The notes beneath the pieces were generated by a model. The model searched no databases. It saw only the letters and a list, made by a program, of their open reading frames with translations, and was not told the origin of the DNA. From Arthrobacter sp. OAP107 (GTDB taxonomy: Bacteria; Actinomycetota; Actinomycetes; Actinomycetales; Micrococcaceae), in the NCBI RefSeq assembly GCF_040546765.1, contig NZ_JBEPOK010000001.1, positions 1,364,001 through 1,428,000 of the forward strand: DNA of 64,000 bases, written 5' to 3'. Below, piece after piece: positions 24,609-33,600 of this stretch. The translations under genes and the position numbers were made by a program. Each line of letters opens with the position of its first letter. The first letter of the stretch is position 1.

Positions 24609-25559
24609 TTACTTCGTGGGGACCTGGACGGCCTTGCTGCCCGGCTTCCAGCCCTCAGGAGTCTGCTCTTTGATGGTCGGACGGTCCGTGTACCAGTGGC
24701 TGGTGAGCTTGGTCCAGGTTCCGTCGGCGATCACGGCGTCGAGCGCCGCGTTGAGCGCGTCATTGAGGGGCTGGTTGTCCTTGGCCACTGCGTATGCCGT
24801 GAAGTTCTGGGTGTTGACCTTCTTCTCGGCGATCTTCGTGCCGTCGCCCGACTTGACCTGGCCCTCGGCCTGCTGCGAGGGAGCAACCCAGGCGTCGATC
24901 TGGCCGCTCTTCACGTTTGCGTAGACGGTGTTGTAGTCCGGGAAGCGGACCGGCTCGAGCTTCAGTGTGTTGGTGACGAAGTCGTCCTGGACGGTGCCCT
25001 GGACGACGCCGATGCGTACACCCTGCTTCAGGTCGTCGAAGGTCTTCACCTTCGCATCATCCTTGGTCACGATGGCCATGTAGCCGAAGTCGTAACCGTT
25101 GGTGAAGGCCACGGTCTCGCGGCGGGCGTCCGTGGTGGAGATGGAGGAGGACCCGACGTCGAACTGCCTGTTCTTCACCTGGGCCAGGAGGCTCTGGAAC
25201 TTGGTCGATGCGAACTCCACCTTGAGGCCGAGCTTGGCCGCCATGGCCTTCAGGAGTTCGTTGTCGTAGCCCGTGAAGTTTCCATCCTTGTCGATGAAGA
25301 TGTTGGGCGGGGCGTCGGACAGGGTGCCGACCTTGAGGACGCCCGGAGTGATCAGGCCGAGCTTGGACTTGTCGATCTTGTCCAGGGGGGTGACGTCCTT
25401 GGTGGTGTACTTGTCCAGCGTCTGCTGGTCGCTGCCGGCGAGGGCATCAGTCGACGAGCCACTGGGAGCAGCGGTGCCTCCACCGCAGGCAGCCAGGGAT
25501 ACGGCCATGACTACGGCCACGGGAACCGTGGTCAGCCACTTCAAGGCTTTGATTTTCAT
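24609..25559 (-). CDS. Amino-acid ABC transporter substrate-binding lipoprotein
   Basis: Family-3 extracellular solute-binding protein. A lipoprotein signal peptide with lipobox SLAAC places the lipidated Cys at ~residue 25. The mature part has the family elements GVLKVGTLSDAPP, FTGYDNELLKAMAAKLG, DVGSSSISTTDARRE, and GVRIGVVQGTVQDDFV. The exact ligand cannot be read from sequence; a polar or charged amino acid is likely. It is promoter-proximal in the operon, as is usual for the most abundant component. Confidence 0.92.
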   Translation of the reverse strand: MKIKALKWLTTVPVAVVMAVSLAACGGGTAAPSGSSTDALAGSDQQTLDKYTTKDVTPLDKIDKSKLGLITPGVLKVGTLSDAPPNIFIDKDGNFTGYDNELLKAMAAKLGLKVEFASTKFQSLLAQVKNRQFDVGSSSISTTDARRETVAFTNGYDFGYMAIVTKDDAKVKTFDDLKQGVRIGVVQGTVQDDFVTNTLKLEPVRFPDYNTVYANVKSGQIDAWVAPSQQAEGQVKSGDGTKIAEKKVNTQNFTAYAVAKDNQPLNDALNAALDAVIADGTWTKLTSHWYTDRPTIKEQTPEGWKPGSKAVQVPTK

Positions 25560-25907
25560 CGCGCATCACTTTCATTGGAAGAAACGGGGGCGGGCAGTCA
25601 AGCCGTCTTTGGCCGGGATCCGGCGGTGCAGAGGGCGCGCCCGCAAAACTTAATTGTCTCACTTGCCCTTAACCTGGCCGTTAGGTGGCGTAACGAGCGG
25701 GATCCAGCGGCTTTTACCGAATATAATGCGGCATTCCTGACCCTGGTGGGCCAATGGGAATGAGAGAAGTTGCTGTTACAGAATCAGCAAGGCGCAACCG
25801 GGCCGTTGGATGGGCGGGCCGGTTTTGTGAAATGCGTCGCACCAGTTTGGGGGCGGACCAGCCAGGAGCGGCTCAGGTCAGAAGCCGCGTTCTCAGAAGC
25901 CGCGTTC
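25560..25907. other. Intergenic region between ABC-transporter and exonuclease genes
   Basis: No convincing gene. It should contain the ABC operon promoter (minus strand). A perfect TATAAT at 25722-25727 lies in an AT-rich island on the plus strand, but no gene follows it and no good -35 is visible; a small RNA or an unused site are both possible. The right end holds a 15-bp tandem repeat. Confidence 0.35.
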
Positions 25908-25916
25908 TCAGAAGCC
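25878..25916. repeat. 15-bp tandem repeat at the 3' end of the exonuclease gene
   Basis: TCAGAAGCCGCGTTC occurs at 25878-25892 and 25893-25907, with a partial third unit (TCAGAAGCC) at 25908-25916 that contains the exonuclease stop codon. Read on the minus strand, each unit repeats the gene's last codons (GGC TTC TGA). This looks like duplication of the gene's own tail after the stop. Confidence 0.8.
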
Positions 25917-26618
25917 CCCGCGGCTGGCATCCTCAGGAGGCAGCACCGGCCAGTCACCTTCGATGACGGCGGCGGGCTTGGTCTTGCGGAGGTACTGCTG
26001 GAAGTCGGCGGCCTGGCTGACGGCCCAGTCCACCTGAAGCTGGTGCAGCTGGCCGGCCGGCATGCTCAGTTTAGGGAACTTGCCGGCCATGGCGTCAAGC
26101 ATGCGGAGTGTTGCCAGTGCGTCCGCGGCCGACGTGTGGGCGTTTTCCAGTTCCACGCCGTATTCCTCACACAGGGCGGTCAGCGTCCTCTTGCCCTTGC
26201 GGTACCGGTCCACCTGCTTGTTCATGATGTAGGGGTCCAGGACGGGGAACCGGCTCAGCTGCGGCACGCCGTAGCGGGCCGATTCGGCGGCCAGGACGGT
26301 GAAGTCGTAGCTGGCGTTGAACGCGATCACGGGAACGCCGTCGTCGAAGAGCCCCTGGAGCACGGCAGCGACTTCCCTGGTGACCTCGGCCGCAGGCCGG
26401 CCATGGCTGCGGGCGTGTTCGGTGGTGATCCCGTGCACATCGCTTGCCTCCGCCGGAATCTCAACCCCCGGATCAGCCAGCCATTCATGCTCCCGAACCA
26501 CGTTCCCGGAGCTGTCCACCAGGGTGATGGAAGCCGTGACGATCCGTGCGGCGCGGGAGTTGCGTCCCGTGGTTTCGAGATCGAACGCGGCCCGGGGGAG
26601 AGTGTTCCAAGTGCTCAT
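25908..26618 (-). CDS. DnaQ-like 3'-5' exonuclease
   Basis: DEDDh-family exonuclease like the epsilon proofreading subunit but stand-alone. Motif I FDLETTG (~residue 13), motif II in IAFNASYDFTVLAAE, and motif III with His in NAHTSAADALATLRML. The ~236-residue length fits small actinobacterial members. It may degrade 3' ends in repair or recycle DNA/RNA; the substrate is unknown. The ATG at 26618 is preceded by TAATTT and six bases (GGAGCC), consistent with a leaderless mRNA. It is divergent from the alkyltransferase-like gene that opens the AdnAB operon. Confidence 0.88.
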   Translation of the reverse strand: MSTWNTLPRAAFDLETTGRNSRAARIVTASITLVDSSGNVVREHEWLADPGVEIPAEASDVHGITTEHARSHGRPAAEVTREVAAVLQGLFDDGVPVIAFNASYDFTVLAAESARYGVPQLSRFPVLDPYIMNKQVDRYRKGKRTLTALCEEYGVELENAHTSAADALATLRMLDAMAGKFPKLSMPAGQLHQLQVDWAVSQAADFQQYLRKTKPAAVIEGDWPVLPPEDASRGGF

Positions 26619-26761
26619 GGCTCCAAATTACCCGGAGGCACCGACAGTAACGGTGCTTGCCCGGCGCGTGTCCGGCATGGTGTGGGAAGACATGGTGTGG
26701 GAAGACGCACACGGCGCCCGTCCTGACGGCCGACGCGGCGTGCCGCCGATAGTCTGGGGAC
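26619..26761. promoter_or_regulatory. Divergent promoter region between exonuclease and alkyltransferase-like genes
   Basis: A 143-base region with a TANNNT-6-start arrangement at both ends: minus strand TAATTT (26630-26625) before ATG 26618, and plus strand TAGTCT (26750-26755) plus GGGGAC before ATG 26762. Both genes lack a properly spaced ribosome binding site. It also contains a short direct repeat, GGTGTGGGAAGACAT with a second partial copy, around 26678-26705. Confidence 0.55.
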
Positions 26762-27178
26762 ATGCGGGCGGAGTACGTGGAGGCGGTTTTGGCGGTGGTC
26801 GACCTTATCCCGGCCGGCTCGGCGGTGGCCTACGGGGACGTCGCTGAACTTCTTGGGGCCGGGGGTCCGCGGCAGGTCGGGTCCGTGCTCAGCCATTACG
26901 GCAGCGGCGTTCCGTGGTGGCGTGTGCTGCGGGCCAGCGGACTGGCCCCCGACGGCCACGAGTCCGAGGCCCTCAACTACTACCTGCAGGAGGGCACGCC
27001 CCTGCGCGGCGACTATCGCAGGTATGCCCGGATAGGCGAGGGGCGGTGGCGGGTGGATCTGACCGCTGCGCGGTGGGCCCCCTCCGACGCCGATTTCGAC
27101 GCCCTGGACGTGATCGCCGAGCGGCTGGAAGCGTCGCTGCGAAAATTGTCAGTGCCGGATGATGGAATGTCCGTGTGA
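26762..27178 (+). CDS. Alkyltransferase-like protein (ATL), MGMT-fold without the catalytic cysteine
   Basis: Has the DNA-binding domain of O6-alkylguanine-DNA alkyltransferase (GSAVAYGDVAELLGAGGPRQVG, here core AVAYGDVAELLG; PRQVGSVLSHYG) but the reactive PCHRV is replaced by PWWRV, with Trp in place of Cys. ATL proteins bind O6-alkylguanine and recruit nucleotide excision repair instead of removing the alkyl group. Length (138) fits the family. It is leaderless by appearance (TAGTCT, six bases, ATG). Its stop TGA overlaps the GTG start of adnA, placing a lesion sensor in the same operon as a helicase-nuclease. Confidence 0.88.
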   Translation: MRAEYVEAVLAVVDLIPAGSAVAYGDVAELLGAGGPRQVGSVLSHYGSGVPWWRVLRASGLAPDGHESEALNYYLQEGTPLRGDYRRYARIGEGRWRVDLTAARWAPSDADFDALDVIAERLEASLRKLSVPDDGMSV

Positions 27179-30100
27179 CCGCAACACTCGATCAGACCGC
27201 CGACCCGGCGCCAGTCCATCCGGCATCCGCACTCCCTTCGGAACGGGACCACTCGGACTCTTCCTCCGCCGCCCCGTTCCCGTCCACCGGTCTTCGTTTG
27301 CTGCCCCCGCGCCAGGTGCACTCCCGTGTTCCGGTCCTCACGGCGGACCAGTTGGCCGCCGTCGAAGTGCCCCGGGGATCCGGCCCCGTGCTGGTTCCCG
27401 GAGCGCCCGGCACCGGAAAATCCACCGTGCTCATCGAGGCGGCCATCCGCCGGGTTGAGGCGGACGGGGTGGACCCCGAACGGATCCTCATTCTCGCCCC
27501 CGGACGGCTTGCGGCCGACACTCTGCGTGACCGGTTCACGGCCAGGCTGAACCGGAGCCTGAGCACCACGCCGGCGCGCACCTGGGCAGCCTATGCGTTT
27601 GACCTCATCCGCCGTGCCAAGGCAGAGGGGCTCCTGCCGCTGTCGAAGGCTCCGAGGCTCCTCTCCGGCCCGGAGCAGGACCTCATCATCAAGGAACTGC
27701 TGGAGGGCCACGCCCTGCCCGGCCTCGGGCTGCCCTGGCCCGATGACCTCACGGCGGCGCTGCCCACGCGCGGGTTCCGGCACGAGGTCCGCCAGCTCTT
27801 CGACCGGATTACGGAGACGGGCCGCACCGCCGAGGACCTCGCCGGCCTGGGCCGTGCCTGCGGACGGCCGGACTGGACTGCGGCCGCTGCGCTGTATGCC
27901 GAGTACCGCGACGTCCTGGATTTGCGCATGCCCGAGGCCTTCGATCCCGCGGGCATCATCACCGCAGCCCGCCAGCTCTTCCAGGATTTCCCGGACTTCC
28001 TGGCGGCGGAACGGGACCGGCTCCAGCTGGTTCTTGTGGACGACATTCAGGAGGCCAACCCGGCCGTCTTCGAACTCCTGGCCGATGTGGCCGCCGGCAA
28101 AGATGTCTACGTGACGTCCGCGCCGGACACGGTGGTGCAGGGATTCCGTGGAGCGCGGCCGGATCTCGTGGCAGAGCTCCCGGGCCTGCTGGGCGGCGAG
28201 GAGCGGACGGTCGTCGAGAAGCCGCTGTCCCATGCCCACCGGCATCAGCCGGCCGTGGCCCAGGCCTGGCTGGGGGTTGCCGACCGGATCTCCCTCCGGT
28301 CCGGTGGGCAGCTCGCCCGCCGTCTGGACCCGGTTGGCTCCGCCGTCGCTGCTGACAATGCCGGGAACCCCGGCGACGCTGCGTCGGCTGATGCCGCTTC
28401 GGGTGACACCGCCCGGCCGGCAGGCGGCGCGGTGGAGGCCCACCTTCTGCCCTCGGCCGTCCATGAGTTGCGGTACGTCGCCCAAAGAATCCTCGAGGCG
28501 CATCTCAGGGACGGGCGCCCGCTCGAGGACATCGCCGTCATTGTCCGGAACGGCGGCCAGCTGAGCCAGCTGCAGCGCTACCTCTCCGGCCAGGGGATTC
28601 CGGTGCGGATTCCGGTGGCTGAGTCCGCCGTGCGCGACGAGGTTGCCGTCCGTCCGCTGCTCGACGCCTATGCGGTGGCCCTGGACCCTGCGGTCCTCAC
28701 GCCCGAATCGGCCGTGTCGCTGCTGACGTCCCGGATCGGCGGGGCGACGTCCCTCGAACTGCGCCGGCTCCGCCAGTCGCTGCGGCGGGAGGAACTGCTG
28801 GGCGGCGGCGGACGCTCCAGCGATTCCCTGCTCGTGGAGGCGCTTTTGGGGCCCGGCGGGCTGGGCACCCTGGGCATCGAAGCCCGGTCGGCCCGCAGGG
28901 TGGCCCGGATGATCCAGGCCGGGCGGAAAGCCGTCGGCGAACCCGGGTCCAACGCCGAGACAGTGCTGTGGGCCCTCTGGCACTCCACCGGGCTCGCGGC
29001 GGCGTGGACGGCCGCTGCCCTTGCCGGCGGACTCGTCGGGGCACGGGCGGACCGGGACCTGGACGCCATGATGGCGCTGTTCCACACGGCCGAACGCTAC
29101 GTGGACCAGATGCCCGGATCCGGCCCCGAACAGTTCCTGGAGTACCTGCTGAACCAGGAACTGCCCATGGACACCCTGGCGGCGCGGGCCCAGGTTGACG
29201 ACGCCGTGGAGCTCATGACGCCTGCCAGCGCCGCAGGCCGGGAATGGCCGTTCGTCATTGTCGCCGGCCTGCAGGAAGGCGTCTGGCCCAACACCCGGCT
29301 CCGCGGCGAGCTGCTGGGCAGCACACTGTTCGCGGACGCCGTCGAACACGGCGTGGAGTATGCCCTCCAGCTTGGCCCGTTGAGCCGGCTGCGGGAGATC
29401 CGCTACGACGAACTCCGCAGTTTTTCCACAGCGGTGTCCCGGGCCAAGGAGGTGCTGCTGTGCACCGCCGTGTCTTCCGAGGATGAACAGCCGTCCTCGT
29501 TCCTGGATTACGTCGCGCCGTTGCTGCCTGGCCAGGACGGCCGAGGCTACACGCCGGTGGAACGGCCGCTGACGCTGCGTGCGCTCGTGGCGGAACTCCG
29601 CCAGTACGCCCAGCTCGACGGCAGGCTGGCCGCCGAGGCGGATGAGGCCGTGCGTGTCCTGGCCCGCCTTGCCACGGCAGAGCCTCCTGTTCCGGGAGCC
29701 CATCCGGACACCTGGTGGGGGCTGGCCCCGCTGACGTCCGTGGACCGCGTTGTGCCTCCGGGCGGCACCGTCTACGTTTCGCCGTCGAAGGTGGAGTCGG
29801 TGCAGAAATCTCCTCTGGACTGGTTCATCCAGGCCGCCGGCGGCGAAGCGGCAACGGATTTCGCGCGCAGCCTCGGCACCCTGGTGCACGCCATCGCCCA
29901 GGACCTTCCCGATGCCAGCGGCGCGGAATACCTCGCCGAACTGGTCCGGCGCTGGCCGGCCCTGGGCATGAAGGACAACTGGGAAGGGAAACTGGACTTC
30001 CGCAGGGCCGAAGCGATGGTCCGGAAACTGGCGCAGTACGTCCTGGTCATGCGCAGTGAAGGCCGGCGCCTGGCGGGCGTCGAACAGGACTTCGAAGTGA

Positions 30101-30612
30101 TCCTGCCCGAGCCCGCCGCCGTTTCCCGCAGCGACGTTCCCACCGATGAGGGTCCCCGGTCAGCCGTCCTGCGCGGACAGGTGGACCGGCTGGAGATCGA
30201 CGCCGAGGGCCGGCTGGTCATCGTAGACCTCAAGACGGGCAAACGGCAGCCGGGCAAGGCCGAACTGGGCAGGCACCCGCAGCTAGGCGCCTACCAGGCG
30301 GCCGTGCTCGCCGGGGGCTTTGGCCCCGCCGAAGCTTCCGACGCCGAAACTCCCGGCGCCGGGGCGCAGCCCGGCGGGGCGGTGCTTGCCCAGCTGGGCA
30401 CAACCACCAAGACTCCGGGGATCCAGCACCAGGAGCCGCTGGACCCGGGGGACAACTGGGCGATCGAAATGGTGAACGACGCAGCCGCTGTGATGTCCGG
30501 CCACGAATTCGAGGCAAGGCACGATCCCGCCAAGGCCGGTTACGGCGGCCTCGGCTGCCGGCTGCCGGAGGTATGTCCGCTGTGTTCGCGGGGAAAGCAG
30601 GTTACCGAATGA
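27175..30612 (+). CDS. adnA: AdnA-like helicase-nuclease subunit (UvrD/Rep helicase plus RecB-type nuclease)
   Basis: Large (1145 residues) SF1 helicase with a C-terminal PD-(D/E)xK nuclease, subunit of the actinobacterial AdnAB double-strand-break resection motor. Walker A VPGAPGTGKSTVL (~residues 74-86). Motif II reads VDDIQEANP, with Asp instead of the canonical Glu (DE to DD), suggesting a weak ATPase as described for AdnA. The nuclease site is at the C-terminus: GQVDRLEIDAEG then VIVDLKTGK. Cysteines in LGCRLPEVCPLCSRG could bind a metal or Fe-S cluster. GTG start overlaps the ATL stop; the stop overlaps the adnB ATG. AdnA rather than AdnB is inferred from order and the degenerate helicase motif. 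Confidence 0.85.
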   Translation: MTATLDQTADPAPVHPASALPSERDHSDSSSAAPFPSTGLRLLPPRQVHSRVPVLTADQLAAVEVPRGSGPVLVPGAPGTGKSTVLIEAAIRRVEADGVDPERILILAPGRLAADTLRDRFTARLNRSLSTTPARTWAAYAFDLIRRAKAEGLLPLSKAPRLLSGPEQDLIIKELLEGHALPGLGLPWPDDLTAALPTRGFRHEVRQLFDRITETGRTAEDLAGLGRACGRPDWTAAAALYAEYRDVLDLRMPEAFDPAGIITAARQLFQDFPDFLAAERDRLQLVLVDDIQEANPAVFELLADVAAGKDVYVTSAPDTVVQGFRGARPDLVAELPGLLGGEERTVVEKPLSHAHRHQPAVAQAWLGVADRISLRSGGQLARRLDPVGSAVAADNAGNPGDAASADAASGDTARPAGGAVEAHLLPSAVHELRYVAQRILEAHLRDGRPLEDIAVIVRNGGQLSQLQRYLSGQGIPVRIPVAESAVRDEVAVRPLLDAYAVALDPAVLTPESAVSLLTSRIGGATSLELRRLRQSLRREELLGGGGRSSDSLLVEALLGPGGLGTLGIEARSARRVARMIQAGRKAVGEPGSNAETVLWALWHSTGLAAAWTAAALAGGLVGARADRDLDAMMALFHTAERYVDQMPGSGPEQFLEYLLNQELPMDTLAARAQVDDAVELMTPASAAGREWPFVIVAGLQEGVWPNTRLRGELLGSTLFADAVEHGVEYALQLGPLSRLREIRYDELRSFSTAVSRAKEVLLCTAVSSEDEQPSSFLDYVAPLLPGQDGRGYTPVERPLTLRALVAELRQYAQLDGRLAAEADEAVRVLARLATAEPPVPGAHPDTWWGLAPLTSVDRVVPPGGTVYVSPSKVESVQKSPLDWFIQAAGGEAATDFARSLGTLVHAIAQDLPDASGAEYLAELVRRWPALGMKDNWEGKLDFRRAEAMVRKLAQYVLVMRSEGRRLAGVEQDFEVILPEPAAVSRSDVPTDEGPRSAVLRGQVDRLEIDAEGRLVIVDLKTGKRQPGKAELGRHPQLGAYQAAVLAGGFGPAEASDAETPGAGAQPGGAVLAQLGTTTKTPGIQHQEPLDPGDNWAIEMVNDAAAVMSGHEFEARHDPAKAGYGGLGCRLPEVCPLCSRGKQVTE

Positions 30613-33600
30613 GCCGGACGGCAGGGCTGCCCGAGCCCAGATTCAGTCCCGAAGAGTTGTCCGTCCTGCTGGGCGAGAAAAACCTGCCGACGGCGGAACA
30701 GTCGGCCATCATCTCTTCGCCGCTTGCGCCCCGGCTGGTCATCGCCGGCGCGGGCTCAGGGAAGACGGCCACCATGGCCGACCGTGTCGTCTGGCTCGTC
30801 GCGAACGGCTGGGTCAAGCCGGAGGAAGTCCTGGGTGTCACGTTCACCAGAAAGGCCGCCGGTGAATTGGCCAGCCGCATCCGTGCCAAGCTCACTGCGC
30901 TGCAGCGGACGGCCACTGGCGGCGCCGGCGGTACTGGCAACTCCGGTGCTGCTAGCCCCGGTGGTGCTGGGGCAGGTGCGCTGCTCAGCGCCGACGCCCT
31001 GGAGCCCAAGGTCTCCACGTACCACTCGTTTGCCAGCGGCATCGTTTCCGACTACGGCCTGCGGCTCGGGATCGAGCGGGACGTCGTGCTGCTGGGCGGG
31101 GCACAGGCATGGCAGCTGGCCAGTGAGGTGGTCGAGGCTTTCGACGGCGAGTACTCGCATTTCAGGGTGGCCAAGTCCACACTCGTCAAAGCCGTCATCC
31201 AGCTCGCGGGGGAGTGCGCGGAACACCTGCAGGACCCCGACGGCGTACAGGGCTGGCTAATGCAGCGGCTCGCCGAATTCGAAGCCCTGCCGTACGTGGC
31301 CGGGGCCAAGAAGAACCCCACGCAAGCCGCCGGCGAACTTGGCGCCATGCTCCGCACACGGGCCAGCGTGGCAGAGCTCGTGGGGCGGTACGCGGAAGCC
31401 AAACGGGCACGCGGAGCCCTGGACTTCGGTGACCTCGTGGCGCTCGCGGCACGCGTAGCACAGGAGGTGCCGCTGGCCGCAGAGATGGAGCGCCAGCGCT
31501 ACAAGGTGGTGCTGCTGGACGAATTCCAGGACACCTCACACGCCCAGCTGGTGCTGTTCTCCAGACTTTTCGGGGATGGCCACGCCGTCACGGCCGTCGG
31601 TGATCCGAACCAGTCCATCTACGGCTTCCGCGGCGCGTCGGCCGGACAGCTGTTCCACTTTGTCAATGAGTTTCCGGTCTGCGTGGCGGACAGCCAGTCA
31701 GGACCGGCGTCCCGGCGTCCCGCCCCCGTTTCATACCTGACCACTGCCTGGCGGAACGGCCGCAACATCCTGGCCGCCGCCAACCTCATCTCCGCTCCGC
31801 TGAGCGCCGCCGCGGCGCAGGCCGGACCCGCGGGGCAGCGTTCCTCCAGCGCGGCCGTGGAGGTGCCCGCGCTGCAGCCGAGTCCGGCCGCCGTGCAGGG
31901 CCGGGTGGTGATTGGCCGTTTTGCCACCGATGAAGACGAAGCGGCGGCGATCGCCAAGGATCTCCTAAGGTTCCGGGCCACTGACTTTGACGGTTCCTCC
32001 GCGGAAGTGCGCGTCCAGCCTGCCATGGCCGTGCTGTGCCGCAGGCGGGCGCAGATGGAATGCCTCCGCAAGGAGTTCGAGGCCACAGGCATCCCCTACG
32101 AAATTGTGGGCCTCGGAGGGCTGCTGGACACGCCCGAAATTGTGGACTTGGTCGCCACTCTGCAGGTTCTGGCGGATCCAGGCCGGTCCGACTCGCTGAT
32201 GCGGCTCCTGGCCGGCGCACGGTGGAGAATCGGCCCTGCCGACCTCATGGCGTTCCGGGACTGGTCCGCGTTTCTGGCCCGTCGCCGCGGCATGGTCAGT
32301 GACGGGCGCGGCATGGGCGTGAACGACGATCCGGGTGCGAACGATCCGTCGGTCGACGGGGATCCGGAAGGCGCCGACGTCGTCATCGAGGGGGACATCA
32401 CCGACGCCGCCAGCCTCGTCGAGGCCCTGGACTGGCTCCCCAGCGAGGGGTGGACGTCCGCCCATGGCCGCAGCCTGACGGCTCCTGCCCGGGAGCGGCT
32501 GCAGCGACTGGGCACGGAGCTGCGGCAGCTCCGGACGCTGATGGGCGAAGACCTGACCACCCTGCTGGGCGAGGTGGAACGGACCATGCTGCTGGACATC
32601 GAGGTTGCCGCGAGGCCCGGATTCAGCATCCACCAGGCACGGCGGAACCTGGATGCTTTCCAGGATGCGGCCGCCGGGTTCCTGCAGACCTCGCACCGGG
32701 TAGACGTCCTGGCCTTTCTTTCTTGGCTGGAAGCGGCAGCATCGGAGGAGGGCGGCCTGGACGTGCCGCCCCCGGACGTCAACCACGAGGCCGTGCAGCT
32801 GCTGACGGTACACGCCTCGAAGGGTCTGGAATGGGACGTCGTGTTCGTGCCGGGCCTGAACGCGGGCGCGTTTCCCAGCAGCCGCGACTCCAGATGGAGC
32901 AGCGGTGCCGCTGCCCTGCCCTGGCCCCTCCGCGGCGACCGTGCCGATCTTCCGCAGTGGGACCTGGACCAGCCGGACCAAAAGGGGTGGCTCGACGCCG
33001 AGAAGGTCTTCAAGGGGGACGTCCAGGCCCACGGCGAGGCTGAGGAACGGCGACTGGCCTACGTTGCCTACACCCGCGCCAAGCACGTGCTCTGGGTTTC
33101 CAGCGGAGCGTGGGTGGGCGGGCGCGGCGGGATGGCGGAGATGTCGCCGTTCCTTGCCGAGCTGGCGCCCCTGGCCGAAGGGGAAACTGCTGAGATCCAC
33201 CCTGGTTCCGTCGATGAGGAATCGTTGCCGCAGGAAAGTCCGCTGACCCGGGAGCTGGAGGTGGCGGCCTGGCCGTATGACCCGCTGGAAGGTCCGGTGG
33301 ACCCCCGCAGCGGCAACCGGCTCCGGCTGGTGCCGGGACGGCGGGCGGCCATGGACCGTGCCGCGGAGCGGCTGCTCACCGAGATCGCCGCCCTTGAGGC
33401 GGGCGGGCAGGGACTCCCGGCGGGCCAGGGTCTCCGCCCCCAGGCGGCAGGCTGGGAACGCGAGGCTGCCCTCCTTCTGGAACGCCGTGCCAGGCGGGCC
33501 CGGAGCCGCGACGTGCATCTGCCCGGGCATATCTCGGCATCCACCCTGGTGGACCTGGGGGAGGACGCCGAAGCCGTGGTGCAGCGGCTCAGGAGGCCCG

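Noticed and set aside
27013..29889. Very long open frame (958 codons) on the minus strand opposite adnA
   Set aside because: It lies entirely antisense to adnA, which has convincing helicase and nuclease motifs. The opposite-strand translation is Gly/Arg/Pro/His-rich with no domain. High GC makes long antisense frames common.
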